Positions 8,285-17,289 of a stretch of DNA of 64,000 nucleotides are shown piece after piece. Made by a program: the position numbers and the translations under genes. The notes under the pieces were generated by a model. That model made no database searches. It saw only the letters and a program-made list of their open reading frames with translations, and was not told where the DNA came from. Within the stretch, counting starts at the first letter, position 1. Each line of letters starts with the position of its first letter. The DNA lies in contig DAOOPM010000002.1 of NCBI GenBank assembly GCA_035388225.1, positions 145,031 to 209,030 of the forward strand. Direction: 5' to 3'. The DNA is from SB25 sp029560875 (GTDB taxonomy: Bacteria > Bacteroidota > Bacteroidia > Bacteroidales > Tenuifilaceae).

Positions 8285-8818
8285 TTATTTATTGGAATAA
8301 CAACTTTGGTTAACCATCATCAATTTTTCCACATCAAAACCATTCTCCTTCGCTATATTGACAAGAGTTGTGTAGGTTTGGTTATCTAAAGTGCTGGACT
8401 TCGATAGAATCCATAAATATTTGCGAGAAGGGTCGCCAACCAGTGCGTAGTTATAATCTTTATCGAGCGCAATAACCCAATATTTCCCACTGAAGGGCCA
8501 GAAGAACCGAACTTTAAGTCGACCCGGATAGTTGTTGTCGGGTACCCAAGCCACCCCTTTTATGCTTTTGGATTTTGATGTATCGGCATTGGTGTAACCT
8601 TTGTTTAACACTTCCACTTTGCCGTTGGGAAGTATTGTGTAGGTTGCAGTTACGCACTCCAATCCTTTCTCGAAACTATTGGGTAAACGAGCAATTTCGT
8701 ACCAAGTTCCTGCATATTTTGTTAAGTCAAGTTCCTTTGCGGTTGGAAGGCCTTTCTGCTCGTTTTTACATGCTGTGAGGCTAAGCATAAGTATTGCTGT
8801 TATCAGTAAGTTTTGCAT
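8285..8818 (-). CDS. blc: Outer-membrane lipocalin (Blc family)
   Basis: Bacterial lipocalins are outer-membrane lipoproteins that bind lysophospholipids or other small hydrophobic ligands. The 177-residue protein has a signal peptide and a lipobox ending at Cys17 (LSLTAC). The lipocalin motif GTWYEIARLP is at residues 37-46. The segments YNYALVGDPSRKYLWILS (about 133-150) match the second and third lipocalin conserved regions. It appears monocistronic. Confidence 0.92.
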   Translation of the reverse strand: MQNLLITAILMLSLTACKNEQKGLPTAKELDLTKYAGTWYEIARLPNSFEKGLECVTATYTILPNGKVEVLNKGYTNADTSKSKSIKGVAWVPDNNYPGRLKVRFFWPFSGKYWVIALDKDYNYALVGDPSRKYLWILSKSSTLDNQTYTTLVNIAKENGFDVEKLMMVNQSCYSNK

Positions 8819-8918
8819 TTCAGTTTTATTTTGAAATTAAATTTACTAAAAAACAACTACAAATCAAGATGGTTTACCATCCGATTCAGAAAAATAGTAG
8901 AGCAGAAATTTGATAGAA

Positions 8919-9569
8919 TTACTCCTTTGCGCCGTAAGCTAAATCGCCAGCGTCGCCAATTCCTGGAACAATGTATGATTTAACGGTGAGTTCATCGTCA
9001 ACAGCGCCAAGCCACAAAGTTGTGTTTTTTGCAGAAAGGTTGCGTTTCATATACTCAACGCCCTCTTTCGATGCAATTACCGATACAATGTGGGTGTGTT
9101 TGGGTGTTCCTTTTTCGCAAATTGCTTTGTAGGCAAGTAACATCGATGCGCCTGTTGCAAGCATAGGGTCAATTAGTACCAAAGTTTTCCCCTCAATATT
9201 TGGACAAGATATATGCTCGAACTGGATACGGAAAGTGCCATCGTTACTGTACTTTCTATATGCTGATATAAAACCATTTTCGGCTTTGTCGAAATAATTC
9301 AGCATTCCTTGATGCAGTGGTAGTCCAGCGCGCAGTATTGTTGCCAAAACAATTGTTTCGTTAGGCAAGTTTATTTCGGCAACTCCTAGCGGAGTTTGTA
9401 CTTGGTTGCTTTGGAAGTTTAGCTCTTTGCTAAGTTCATAGGCAAAAATCTCCCCACAACGTTCAAGGTTGCGACGGAATCGCATAAAATCGTTCTGAAC
9501 ATTGATATCGCGGAGCTCTGCAATGAATTGATTTAGAATGGAGTTTTGGTTGCCAAGTATTCGTACCAT
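8919..9569 (-). CDS. upp: Uracil phosphoribosyltransferase
   Basis: Upp converts uracil and PRPP to UMP in pyrimidine salvage. The protein has 216 residues. The PRPP-binding loop VLIDPMLATGAS lies near residues 130-141, and the C-terminal PGIGDAGDLAYGAKE is the uracil-binding signature of the family. A promoter box read on the minus strand is 20 bases upstream, so the mRNA leader would be short. Confidence 0.96.
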   Translation of the reverse strand: MVRILGNQNSILNQFIAELRDINVQNDFMRFRRNLERCGEIFAYELSKELNFQSNQVQTPLGVAEINLPNETIVLATILRAGLPLHQGMLNYFDKAENGFISAYRKYSNDGTFRIQFEHISCPNIEGKTLVLIDPMLATGASMLLAYKAICEKGTPKHTHIVSVIASKEGVEYMKRNLSAKNTTLWLGAVDDELTVKSYIVPGIGDAGDLAYGAKE

Positions 9570-9588
9570 TTGCGTAAGTTTTGTGGAA

Positions 9589-9596
9589 CAAAGTTA
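9589..9596 (-). promoter_or_regulatory. -7 box (TAACTTTG) for upp
   Basis: On the minus strand this octamer fits TAnnTTTG exactly and is 20 bases before the upp start codon. No clear -33 element is seen. Confidence 0.5.
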
Positions 9597-9622
9597 AGTA
9601 AAATATAGTTTGTTACATTAGG

Positions 9623-9651
9623 TTTGATGTAAAAGCGTTTTAATATCTTTA
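9623..9651 (+). promoter_or_regulatory. Promoter for the AlkA-like gene (TTTG-N17-TATCTTTA)
   Basis: TTTG (9623-9626) and TATCTTTA (9644-9651) are separated by 17 bases, and the -7 box ends 18 bases before the ATG. The -7 box differs from TAnnTTTG only in the last base. The TTTG is itself part of a second possible -7 box, TAGGTTTG (9619-9626). Confidence 0.5.
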
Positions 9652-9669
9652 TAGAATTAATTATTAGGA

Positions 9670-10275
9670 ATGATTCAAGTTAAGGATCACGTAATTGCTG
9701 AGTTGCAAAGCAAATTTGTTCTTCCAGAGTTGAACTCGTCCACCGATTTTTACCATGATATGGTAGAGAATATTGTTGGTCAGCAACTATCGGGCAAGGT
9801 TGCTCAGGTGATTTTTAATAGGTTTAAAACATTATTTCCTAATAATTACCCAACGCCAGAGTTGGTTCTTTTAACCTCCGATGAATCCTTGCGTAGCATA
9901 GGCCTTTCGGGTGCTAAAACCAAGTATGTGAAAGCGCTTGCGGAATTTACTCTGCACCACGATTTATCGCTACAACAGGTAGCACAACTAAGTGACGAGG
10001 AACTAATAAAATTATTGACCCAAATTAAAGGAGTGGGGGTGTGGACTGCCCAAATGCTTCTTATTTTTTCACTCAACAGGAAAGATGTTTTTCCGATTGA
10101 CGATCTGGCCATTCAGCAAGGGATGAGAGAATTATACAATATTAAGGTTAATGGTAAGCAATTCAAGGATAGATTGATAAGAATATCTAATAAATGGAAG
10201 CCGTACAGAACGACTGGTTCACGATTGGTTTGGGCGTACGTTAACGATAAAAAGTTGAACGCAACACGTAGATAG
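9670..10275 (+). CDS. DNA-3-methyladenine glycosylase II-like (HhH-GPD)
   Basis: Enzymes of this family flip out and excise alkylated purines to start base excision repair. The 201-residue protein consists mainly of the HhH-GPD domain. Visible features are GLSGAKTKYVKAL (78-90), the helix-hairpin-helix IKGVGVWTAQMLL (119-131), and the catalytic Asp motif FPIDDLAI (141-148; Asp145 by analogy with AlkA). It lacks the N-terminal domain of E. coli AlkA, so it resembles the short form. It is divergent from upp. A different damaged-base specificity is possible. Confidence 0.88.
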   Translation: MIQVKDHVIAELQSKFVLPELNSSTDFYHDMVENIVGQQLSGKVAQVIFNRFKTLFPNNYPTPELVLLTSDESLRSIGLSGAKTKYVKALAEFTLHHDLSLQQVAQLSDEELIKLLTQIKGVGVWTAQMLLIFSLNRKDVFPIDDLAIQQGMRELYNIKVNGKQFKDRLIRISNKWKPYRTTGSRLVWAYVNDKKLNATRR

Positions 10276-10339
10276 TACCTGCAAAATAGGCTATTCCTAA
10301 AGTCATAAACAATCTTAAATCCACAATTGAGCCGATGGA

Positions 10340-10373
10340 TTGTTCGGTCAATCAATTAAAATCTCTAATTTTG
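10340..10373 (+). promoter_or_regulatory. Promoter for the 94-aa protein and mutL (TTG-N23-TAATTTTG)
   Basis: TAATTTTG at 10366-10373 is an exact -7 box, and TTG at 10340-10342 is 23 bases upstream, at the edge of the usual spacing. It is 22 bases before the start of the first gene of the pair. Confidence 0.55.
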
Positions 10374-10395
10374 TAGAATCCAAAAAAGTTGAGTT

Positions 10396-10680
10396 ATGGG
10401 AATGTCAATGTTTTCGTTCTTCAAGGCAAAAAAACCTAAAGGGTTTAACTATAAGCCTATGTACTACAGTGAGCAGAAGGAGGAGATGAAGGAGCGCGAG
10501 GCGAGAATTAGAAAAGAACTTGGACTTACCGATGCCGATAAGCCCTTTGTGCCCACCATTAAGGGACAGTTCAAAAGCAAAAGGTTAAAAAAATACTCGT
10601 ACACTAGGCAATCGACAATACGAGCACTTATTATTCTAGTGCTTTTAATCTTAGTTGCTTATTTCCTCTTCTTTAAATAG
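10396..10680 (+). CDS. Small C-terminally anchored membrane protein upstream of mutL
   Basis: The 94-residue protein has a charged, soluble N-terminal part rich in Lys and Glu and a single C-terminal membrane helix (about residues 75-93) ending at the C-terminus. I know similar short proteins next to mutL in Bacteroidales, often labelled 'riboflavin synthase subunit beta' in databases; nothing in the sequence supports that label. The mutL start is only 7 bases after its stop, so they are co-transcribed. The function is unknown. Confidence 0.75.
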   Translation: MGMSMFSFFKAKKPKGFNYKPMYYSEQKEEMKEREARIRKELGLTDADKPFVPTIKGQFKSKRLKKYSYTRQSTIRALIILVLLILVAYFLFFK

Positions 10681-10687
10681 CAATTCA

Positions 10688-12526
10688 ATGGCCGACATCA
10701 TTCAGTTACTCCCCGATTCCGTTGCCAATCAAATAGCAGCTGGCGAGGTTGTTCAACGCCCTGCCTCTGCGGTTAAGGAGTTGATGGAGAATTCCATTGA
10801 TGCTGGCGCCAAGAATATTCAGTTGATTGTTAAGGAGGGTGGCAAGGCATCCATACAGGTGATTGACGATGGTGTTGGTATGTCCGAAACTGATGCACGG
10901 CTCTGCTTTGAGCGTCATGCCACATCAAAAATTCGCGAGGCCAACGATTTGTTCGATATCCGAACAATGGGCTTCCGAGGCGAGGCTTTAGCATCAATTG
11001 CTGCGGTTGCCGAGGTTGAACTAAAAACCCGCAAAGCCACCGATGAACTTGGAACCCAAATTCAAATAAACGGCTCCGAGCTGGTTGCTCAGCAACCCGT
11101 AAACTGTGCTGTAGGCACAAACTTCACAATAAAAAATCTATTCTACAATGTTCCTGCACGTCGTAAATTCCTTAAAGGAACATCCATAGAGCTAAAGCAT
11201 ATAATTTCCGAATTTCAACGGGTTGCGTTGGCATACCCCGAAATAGCGATGAGCCTTACGCATAATGGCGCAGACATTTACAGGCTCAACGCATCTACAC
11301 TAAAACAACGAATTGTTGGTTTATTTGGGAAGGCAATCAACTCTCAGCTGCTCGATATCACCACCCAAACCACCATCGTAAATATTGATGGTTTTATTGG
11401 TAAACCCGAGAGTGCCAAGAAAAGCCCGGGCGAGCAATTCTTCTTTGTGAATGGACGATTTATGAAGAATCCATTTCTAAACCGTGCGGTTATAAACGCC
11501 TACAACCGTCTTTTACCCGCCGAAAGCATTCCAACCTACTTTATTTATCTTGATATTGACCCCAAAACCATCGATGTAAATATTCATCCCACCAAAACTG
11601 AAATTAAGTTTGAGGATGAACGTATGATTTGGCAAATACTTCACGCAGCTGTTAAGGAAACTCTAGGGAAATTTGCTGTTGTGCCATCTATCGATTTTGA
11701 TAGCGACCCAGGGTTTAGCATTCCGTTTTTCCCTAAAAACGCACCCGTTACTCCTCCTGAGATAGAGATTAACCATAATTTCAATCCTTTTGAGGATGAA
11801 GGCAAGAAATTTTCCGGTGGAAGTTTCTCTGCAAAACCACAAAAGCAGAAAAGCGTTGAGGGATGGGAACAACTTTACGAGGATAAACCCGCCGAAGAGG
11901 AGCCAACGCAATTAACGATGCAGACATTCGCATCGAAGGGGTTTGATGATGTGCCAGCAGAAACTTCTACTAAATTTTACCAAGTTAAGGGTAAGTACAT
12001 TTTAACCACAGTAAAATCGGGGTTAATGGTTATTGACCAGAAACGTGCACACGAACGGATTCTGTTTGAGCAATACTTGGAGAGCCTTACGTCGGAGCAT
12101 AATATTGCTCAACGCGAGCTTTACCCACAAACCTTGGAGATGAGCGCTCAGGACTTTGCGTTGATTATGGATAATCAGCAACAACTGTCGCAAATGGGGT
12201 TGGAGATTAGCAATTTAGGACACAACACAATTGGAATAAATAGCCTTCCGGCTAATCTAAAATCGGCTGATCCGCTAAAGTTGATTGACGATTTGCTGAT
12301 GGAAATAAAGGAAAACCAGTCGTTACCATTCGACGATGCCAAGCAAAAAATTGCCGCATCGATGGCAAAGGCTGCTGCAATTGGATATAATAGAAATCTT
12401 TCTGCATTTGAAATGCAGGAACTGGTTGATAAACTCTTTGCCTGCAACCATCCAAACTTTTCGCCCGATGGCAAAAAGGTGCTTACAATTATTGAGATGG
12501 ACGAGTTGGATAAAAAGTTGAAGTAA
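10688..12526 (+). CDS. mutL: DNA mismatch repair protein MutL
   Basis: MutL links mismatch recognition by MutS to strand incision. The start at 10688 gives 612 residues beginning MADIIQLLPDSVANQIAAGEV; an in-frame TTG 33 bases earlier lies inside the preceding gene. The N-terminal GHKL ATPase motifs are all present: ELMENSIDAGA, DDGVGM, TMGFRGEAL. The C-terminal dimerisation domain carries DQKRAHERILFE, where endonuclease-type MutL has DQHA-x2-E-x4-E; the His is replaced by Lys. The downstream CNHP element is also divergent from CPHGRP. The organism may rely on a degenerate or inactive MutL nuclease. Confidence 0.96.
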   Translation: MADIIQLLPDSVANQIAAGEVVQRPASAVKELMENSIDAGAKNIQLIVKEGGKASIQVIDDGVGMSETDARLCFERHATSKIREANDLFDIRTMGFRGEALASIAAVAEVELKTRKATDELGTQIQINGSELVAQQPVNCAVGTNFTIKNLFYNVPARRKFLKGTSIELKHIISEFQRVALAYPEIAMSLTHNGADIYRLNASTLKQRIVGLFGKAINSQLLDITTQTTIVNIDGFIGKPESAKKSPGEQFFFVNGRFMKNPFLNRAVINAYNRLLPAESIPTYFIYLDIDPKTIDVNIHPTKTEIKFEDERMIWQILHAAVKETLGKFAVVPSIDFDSDPGFSIPFFPKNAPVTPPEIEINHNFNPFEDEGKKFSGGSFSAKPQKQKSVEGWEQLYEDKPAEEEPTQLTMQTFASKGFDDVPAETSTKFYQVKGKYILTTVKSGLMVIDQKRAHERILFEQYLESLTSEHNIAQRELYPQTLEMSAQDFALIMDNQQQLSQMGLEISNLGHNTIGINSLPANLKSADPLKLIDDLLMEIKENQSLPFDDAKQKIAASMAKAAAIGYNRNLSAFEMQELVDKLFACNHPNFSPDGKKVLTIIEMDELDKKLK

Positions 12527-12571
12527 ACCTTTTAAACAAAGTATTTGTTTTAATTTGATTAAACTGAAAAA

Positions 12572-13399
12572 GTGATGAACTATAGCGAAAGAGGTTTTAT
12601 GAGCAGTATGCCACCTGTCGTAAAAAACCTAATTATCATAAATGTAATTATGCTCCTTATAGCCTGGGTTGCCGAAACAACATTTCAGGTTGATTTAAAT
12701 AGAATTTTAGGATTGTACTCTCCTAACTCGCCAAGTTTTAGACCATACCAGTTTGTAACGCATATGTTTATGCACGGTGGATTATTCCACCTTTTCTTCA
12801 ACATGTTTGCGCTTTACATGTTTGGAAGAATACTTGAGCAGGTTTGGGGTGGAAAACGGTTTTTAATTTACTACTTAGCAACAGGATTGGGTGCTGCAGC
12901 TATTCATCTTTTGGTAAACTACCTTCATTTACATTCAATTCAGAATGATGCTATCGCGATGCTTAACACTCCATCGCCGCAATCTTTTGCAGCATTTGTA
13001 ACCAAACATTTTCCTGATTACTACGATCAGGTTTACACAAAATTCTTAGACAATTGGTTTGCATCGCCAACTAATCCTGTTTTTATTGAGCAAGCATCAA
13101 TATATACTCAACAATTAATACAACTACAAATCGACATCCCAACCGTGGGTGCATCGGGTGCTGTTTATGGTGTACTTCTAGCATTTGGTATGCTTTTCCC
13201 AAATACAATCCTTATGCTACTTATCCCTCCAATTCCTATTAAAGCTAAATGGATGGTGATTATTTATGGAGGTTTGGAGTTGTTCCTTGGGTTAACGCAG
13301 CCCGGCAGCAATATTGCGCACTTTGCACACTTAGGCGGGATGATTTTTGGATTTATACTGATAAAATACTGGCGTACCCGCAAGGATATGTTCTATTAG
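12572..13399 (+). CDS. Rhomboid family intramembrane serine protease
   Basis: Rhomboids cleave membrane proteins within or near their transmembrane helices. The 275-residue protein has about six hydrophobic helices. The nucleophile motif GASG holds Ser195 and the second dyad residue is the His of AHLGG (His253). The HGGLFHLFFNMFALYMFG segment (68-85) is the conserved L1 loop/TM2 region. A soluble insertion of about 70 residues (about 118-190) separates the front half from the catalytic helix, which occurs in Bacteroidota members. It is the first of two consecutive rhomboid genes. Confidence 0.9.
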   Translation: MMNYSERGFMSSMPPVVKNLIIINVIMLLIAWVAETTFQVDLNRILGLYSPNSPSFRPYQFVTHMFMHGGLFHLFFNMFALYMFGRILEQVWGGKRFLIYYLATGLGAAAIHLLVNYLHLHSIQNDAIAMLNTPSPQSFAAFVTKHFPDYYDQVYTKFLDNWFASPTNPVFIEQASIYTQQLIQLQIDIPTVGASGAVYGVLLAFGMLFPNTILMLLIPPIPIKAKWMVIIYGGLELFLGLTQPGSNIAHFAHLGGMIFGFILIKYWRTRKDMFY

Positions 13400-13439
13400 A
13401 AAAATTTATGCTAAATTTACTATAAACAGGATTTAGTCT

Positions 13440-14327
13440 ATGAGTATTTATAACGAGCTAAAAGATTCGTTCCGTTTTGGCAGTAACCTTACCAAGTTAA
13501 TCTATATAAACTTGGCGGTGTTCCTTATTTATAATTTAATCCGAGTTTTCTTTTTCGTTGGAGGAACTCCGGTAGGAAGTTCTTACGCCTATTTACTTGC
13601 TGTTCCTGCCGACTTTGCAAGTCTGCTAATTCGCCCGTGGACTATTTTAACCTATATGTTTTTCCACGAGGATTTTCTGCATATTCTGTTCAATATCCTT
13701 TGGCTTTACTGGTTTGGTCAATTATTCCTGATGTTCCTCTCACAAAGGCAACTTATTGGAGTGTATGTGCTGGGTGGAATTTCGGGTGCAATCCTATTTA
13801 TTTTGGCCTATAACTTTGTGCCAGTTTTCGCAATGGAAACTGCGGATGCAATTGCTTTGGGGGCATCGGCATCGGTGTTGGCAATTGTTATTGCAGTATC
13901 AACACTAAAGCCAAACCACACCATTTATTTGCTATTCCTTGGGCCTGTTAAGTTGAAGTATCTTGCTTTAGTAACAATATTAATTGATATAATTAGCATT
14001 CCTGTTTCGAATGCTGGTGGACATATTGCTCACCTTGGCGGTGCACTATTCGGATTTCTTTACATAAAAGCATTGGCAAAGGGTTGGGATTTAACGTATC
14101 CTTTTAACTGGTTTGAGGGTTTGGGCAAAATCAGCTTTAAGAAGAAATCTAAACTTAAAGTTGACCACCGTTCAGCAAACCCTGACCACGATTACAACTA
14201 TCGAAAAGTGCAAAAACATCAAAATATCGATAAAATTCTTGATAAAATCTCGAAATCGGGCTACGACAGTTTAACCAAGGAGGAAAAAGATACGCTTTTC
14301 AGAATGAAAAACGATTCAGTGAACTAA
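13440..14327 (+). CDS. Rhomboid family intramembrane serine protease (second copy)
   Basis: This 295-residue rhomboid has the dyad in GASAS (Ser143) and HIAHLGG (His198), so it is probably active even though the usual GxSG has become GASA. The early HEDFLHILFNILWLYWFG segment (76-93) matches the family L1/TM2 signature. A basic C-terminal tail of about 80 residues extends into the cytoplasm and ends in a short helical segment. It is not closely similar to the preceding rhomboid, so the pair is not a recent duplication. Its stop overlaps the next start (TAATG). Confidence 0.88.
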   Translation: MSIYNELKDSFRFGSNLTKLIYINLAVFLIYNLIRVFFFVGGTPVGSSYAYLLAVPADFASLLIRPWTILTYMFFHEDFLHILFNILWLYWFGQLFLMFLSQRQLIGVYVLGGISGAILFILAYNFVPVFAMETADAIALGASASVLAIVIAVSTLKPNHTIYLLFLGPVKLKYLALVTILIDIISIPVSNAGGHIAHLGGALFGFLYIKALAKGWDLTYPFNWFEGLGKISFKKKSKLKVDHRSANPDHDYNYRKVQKHQNIDKILDKISKSGYDSLTKEEKDTLFRMKNDSVN

Positions 14328-15412
14328 TGCTACGGAAAATTCTCCATAACCTGCTGTTAATAGGCAATATTATAGTTGCCCTTGGCTTGATATCCTGCTA
14401 TTTATCTGTTTATATTAGCCCTGCGGATTTTTGGTTTCCAGCAATTATTGGATTACTCTATCCTTTTTTTCTTTTAGCAAATCTTGCCTACCTAATCTAC
14501 TGGATTTTCCGTTGGCGCTGGCTTTTTGTTATTCCATTGGTGGCTATTGCTATGGGAGCAAATCACCTGAATGCTTTTGTACAACTTCCATTTGGCAAAG
14601 GTAAAAACGAGAAAAAGGCCAACCTAAAGGTGATGTCATACAACGTCAATCTTTTTAGGCTCCAATCGTGGTCCAAGACAAAGCCAACACATAACGAGGT
14701 TATTAAGTACATCAAGGAGAATAGTCTTGATATAGTTTGCATGCAGGAGTTCTATGTGAGGGAGAATAAATTCACCGAGGAGCAAGCCAAGGAACAACTT
14801 GGAATGTATTCGCATATAAACTATATACTTCAGCGAAAACAATCGGGGTACGGAATGGCAATATTCTCCAAATACCCAATAGTTGATTCGGGTGAGATAA
14901 TTTTTGAGAATTCGTTCAACTCGTGCATTTACGCCGATATCAAGGTGAATAGCGATACAATCCGCGTTTACAACAACCACCTCCAATCGTTACGGTTAAA
15001 GGAGCGTAACTTTAACTTTCTGCTAAAGAGTGAGTTTAGGAACGAGAGTAACAAGTACAATGAGCTAAAGGATATTTTATCAAGAGTTCATGACGCTTTT
15101 GATAAGCGAGCATTCCAAGTGGACAAGGTGGCCAAACATATGAAGAATTGTAAGTATCCAATTATTCTGTGTGGCGATTTTAACGATTCTCCAATTTCAT
15201 ATACATATAAAACGCTTACACAAAAATTAAACGATTCGTACAAGGAGGCTGGTGTTGGCTTGGTTTATACTTATGCAGGACTTTGGCCGTCTTACAGGAT
15301 TGATTATATCTTGCATTCGGAGGATTTTGAGGCTGTAAGTTTCTATAGTCCAAGAATCAACTACTCCGACCATTACCCTGTAGTTGCAAAATATTTATTC
15401 AAGAAGCGCTAG
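14327..15412 (+). CDS. Membrane-anchored endonuclease/exonuclease/phosphatase (EEP) family hydrolase
   Basis: The protein has three hydrophobic helices at the N-terminus (about residues 5-85) and then an EEP domain. Catalytic motifs are visible: MSYNVN, CMQEFYV (metal-binding Glu), CGDFNDSP (Asp/Asn), and SDHYPVVA (Asp-His). The family includes nucleases, sphingomyelinases and phosphoinositide phosphatases; membrane anchoring suggests an envelope substrate, but the substrate is unknown. The start codon overlaps the stop of the rhomboid gene, so translation is coupled and a link to rhomboid action is conceivable. Confidence 0.88.
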   Translation: MLRKILHNLLLIGNIIVALGLISCYLSVYISPADFWFPAIIGLLYPFFLLANLAYLIYWIFRWRWLFVIPLVAIAMGANHLNAFVQLPFGKGKNEKKANLKVMSYNVNLFRLQSWSKTKPTHNEVIKYIKENSLDIVCMQEFYVRENKFTEEQAKEQLGMYSHINYILQRKQSGYGMAIFSKYPIVDSGEIIFENSFNSCIYADIKVNSDTIRVYNNHLQSLRLKERNFNFLLKSEFRNESNKYNELKDILSRVHDAFDKRAFQVDKVAKHMKNCKYPIILCGDFNDSPISYTYKTLTQKLNDSYKEAGVGLVYTYAGLWPSYRIDYILHSEDFEAVSFYSPRINYSDHYPVVAKYLFKKR

Positions 15413-15433
15413 GCAATACTAATATTTTGAAAA

Positions 15434-16381
15434 TTACCAAGGAAGATTATCCAAATCTACATTTCCGCCCGAAATAATAACACCGACCCTTTTATTCCTA
15501 AATGAATCAGGATATGACATTATAGCGGCAATAGGCACTGCCGATGATGGCTCTATTATAATTTTCATACGCTCCCAAACCATACGCATTGCAGCAACTA
15601 TCGATTCTTCCGTTACGGTAAAAATACCATCGCAATTTTCGGAGATAATTTCATAGGTTAATGGACAAAGCGATGTAAGTAATCCATCGGCGATAGTTTT
15701 TGGACTGACGGATGGATAAATTGTTTTGTCGCGAAGCGAACGGTATGCGTCATCGGCACGTTGAGGCTCAGCGCCAAATACTTTAATAGCTGGATTTTTC
15801 CCTTTAACGTATGTTGCAGTTCCACTAAGCAATCCACCTCCGCCAACAGGAGCAATAACAATATCAAGGTTAGGAATTTCCTCCAAAAGTTCTAACGAAG
15901 CGGTACCTTGTCCGCAAATAACATCAAAGTTGTTGTATGGATGTATAAATGTAGCTCCTGTTTCCTTTTGAATTTGGGCTAATGTTTCTTCACGTGCCTG
16001 TTGAGTAGGCATACAAAAAGTAATTATACCGCCATATCCCGCCACGGCTTTTTTCTTGATACTTGGGGCATTATCGGGCATTACAATATATGCAGGGATT
16101 CCCCTTTTCTTTGCCGCTAAAGCAAGTGCTGCCGCATGGTTGCCGGAGCTATGTGTTGCAACGCCACGCTTAGCTTCTTCATCGGTTAACCGCAATACAG
16201 CATTGGTAGCACCGCGGAATTTGAATGCTCCTACTTTCTGAAAATTTTCACACTTAAGGAATAACTCTGCACCAAGAATTGTATTTACGCTCTCCGATGT
16301 TAACACTGGAGTTTTATGAATATATGGCTTAATTAAATGATAGGCTGACTCTATATCAGAAATTTGAGGATGATATTCCAT
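15434..16381 (-). CDS. Threonine dehydratase / serine racemase-like PLP enzyme
   Basis: This is a fold-type II PLP enzyme of 315 residues. The Schiff-base Lys is in AFKFRGA (Lys54), the substrate loop is SSGNHAAALA (78-87), and the phosphate cradle is GGGGLLSG (about 181-188). The short form without a regulatory ACT domain fits catabolic threonine ammonia-lyase or serine racemase; the sequence cannot decide between deaminase and racemase. Its start codon overlaps the stop of the upstream gene by one base (TAATG), so it is the last gene of a two-gene unit with an envelope protein, an odd pairing. Confidence 0.88.
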   Translation of the reverse strand: MEYHPQISDIESAYHLIKPYIHKTPVLTSESVNTILGAELFLKCENFQKVGAFKFRGATNAVLRLTDEEAKRGVATHSSGNHAAALALAAKKRGIPAYIVMPDNAPSIKKKAVAGYGGIITFCMPTQQAREETLAQIQKETGATFIHPYNNFDVICGQGTASLELLEEIPNLDIVIAPVGGGGLLSGTATYVKGKNPAIKVFGAEPQRADDAYRSLRDKTIYPSVSPKTIADGLLTSLCPLTYEIISENCDGIFTVTEESIVAAMRMVWERMKIIIEPSSAVPIAAIMSYPDSFRNKRVGVIISGGNVDLDNLPW

Positions 16382-17181
16382 TATTTTTTTGATTTATCGT
16401 TTTTCAGTTCCTTTTTTCGTTTAAAATTCTCGAATTCTTTAAGAATCTTTTCGCGAATTTCATAATCGGACGAGTTTAGAATAAAATCATTCTCTGGACT
16501 AATTTGTCCCATAAATTCATAAAGTTCATCGCCTTTAAGCCCTGTCAACTTTTGGACTAATCCGGGATTGTATTTTTGGTCAATTATTCGGCGTTCCCTT
16601 TCCTTCTCAATTAGTTCGGCCAACTTCTCGTTTTGCCTCGCGTACCAATCTTTTCCAAAAGAAGCCCCTGATGTAACACCTGGCAAATTTTGCAAATCCA
16701 TACGTCTAATAATTTTCATAAAATAACCCTGAAGCCTCATTAATTGCGCTTCTTCTTTGTTTTTAGGGAGTTTAAGGCTTGCAAATTCTTTTAAAAATTT
16801 TTCGTAAGTAGAAAACCGCGATATCTTAACCTCCTTGATTTCGTAAACTTTTGGAACTAAAGCAATGGAATAGAATAAAGTGTCGGACTTGAATTGTCCC
16901 CAGCTAAGAACCTCTTTGGAATTGTAGCCTATCGCTGTAATTACAATGCTATCGCCAAATCCAACGGGTAAATTCAAATAGCCGAGTAAATCAGATATTA
17001 CACCCACATTTCGGGTTAAATTGATTATGTGAGCAAGGCCAACAGGTTCCTGTGTTTGAAAATCGACAATTCTAAAGTTAATATTCAAAGAAGTGTCCTT
17101 AAAGGTAAGGATTGTTTGTGCCGATAATTTCCCAGCCAGTAAAATCATCAACACTAAAAGTATTCCTCGGAAAGTTTTCAA
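16381..17181 (-). CDS. Exported protein with carboxypeptidase-regulatory-like domain
   Basis: The 266-residue protein starts with a signal peptide (cleavage likely after LSA, residue 21). A beta-sandwich CarboxypepD-reg-like segment follows: INFRIVDFQTQEPVGLAHI, the loop GVISDLLGYLNL, and then IVITAIGYNSKEV. This is the motif used as an N-terminal plug extension in SusC-like receptors, but here there is no barrel. The second half is charged and predicted helical. It probably acts in the periplasm or at the outer membrane; the function is unknown. It is translationally coupled to the PLP enzyme gene. Confidence 0.75.
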   Translation of the reverse strand: MKTFRGILLVLMILLAGKLSAQTILTFKDTSLNINFRIVDFQTQEPVGLAHIINLTRNVGVISDLLGYLNLPVGFGDSIVITAIGYNSKEVLSWGQFKSDTLFYSIALVPKVYEIKEVKISRFSTYEKFLKEFASLKLPKNKEEAQLMRLQGYFMKIIRRMDLQNLPGVTSGASFGKDWYARQNEKLAELIEKERERRIIDQKYNPGLVQKLTGLKGDELYEFMGQISPENDFILNSSDYEIREKILKEFENFKRKKELKNDKSKK

Positions 17182-17202
17182 TGTGTTAGAATTATTTTAA
17201 GC

Positions 17203-17210
17203 CAAAAATA
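17203..17210 (-). promoter_or_regulatory. -7 box (TATTTTTG)
   Basis: Read on the minus strand it is an exact TAnnTTTG, 22 bases before the start of the carboxypeptidase-regulatory-like gene. A TTG complement at 17235-17237 is 24 bases away, slightly beyond the usual range. Confidence 0.45.
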
Positions 17211-17289
17211 GCAGATGCAATCAATAATCCTACTCAATAATACAAGTTTAACCTATTTTAACCGCAAAGTCAACTAAAAGTGGATTAAT

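Noticed and set aside
10655..10687. TTG upstream of mutL as start
   Set aside because: It falls inside the preceding gene, and MADIIQLLPDSVANQIAAGEV is the family N-terminus.
12572..14327. Recent tandem duplication of the rhomboid gene
   Set aside because: The two proteins differ in length, in the insertion before the catalytic helix and in most residues outside the motifs.
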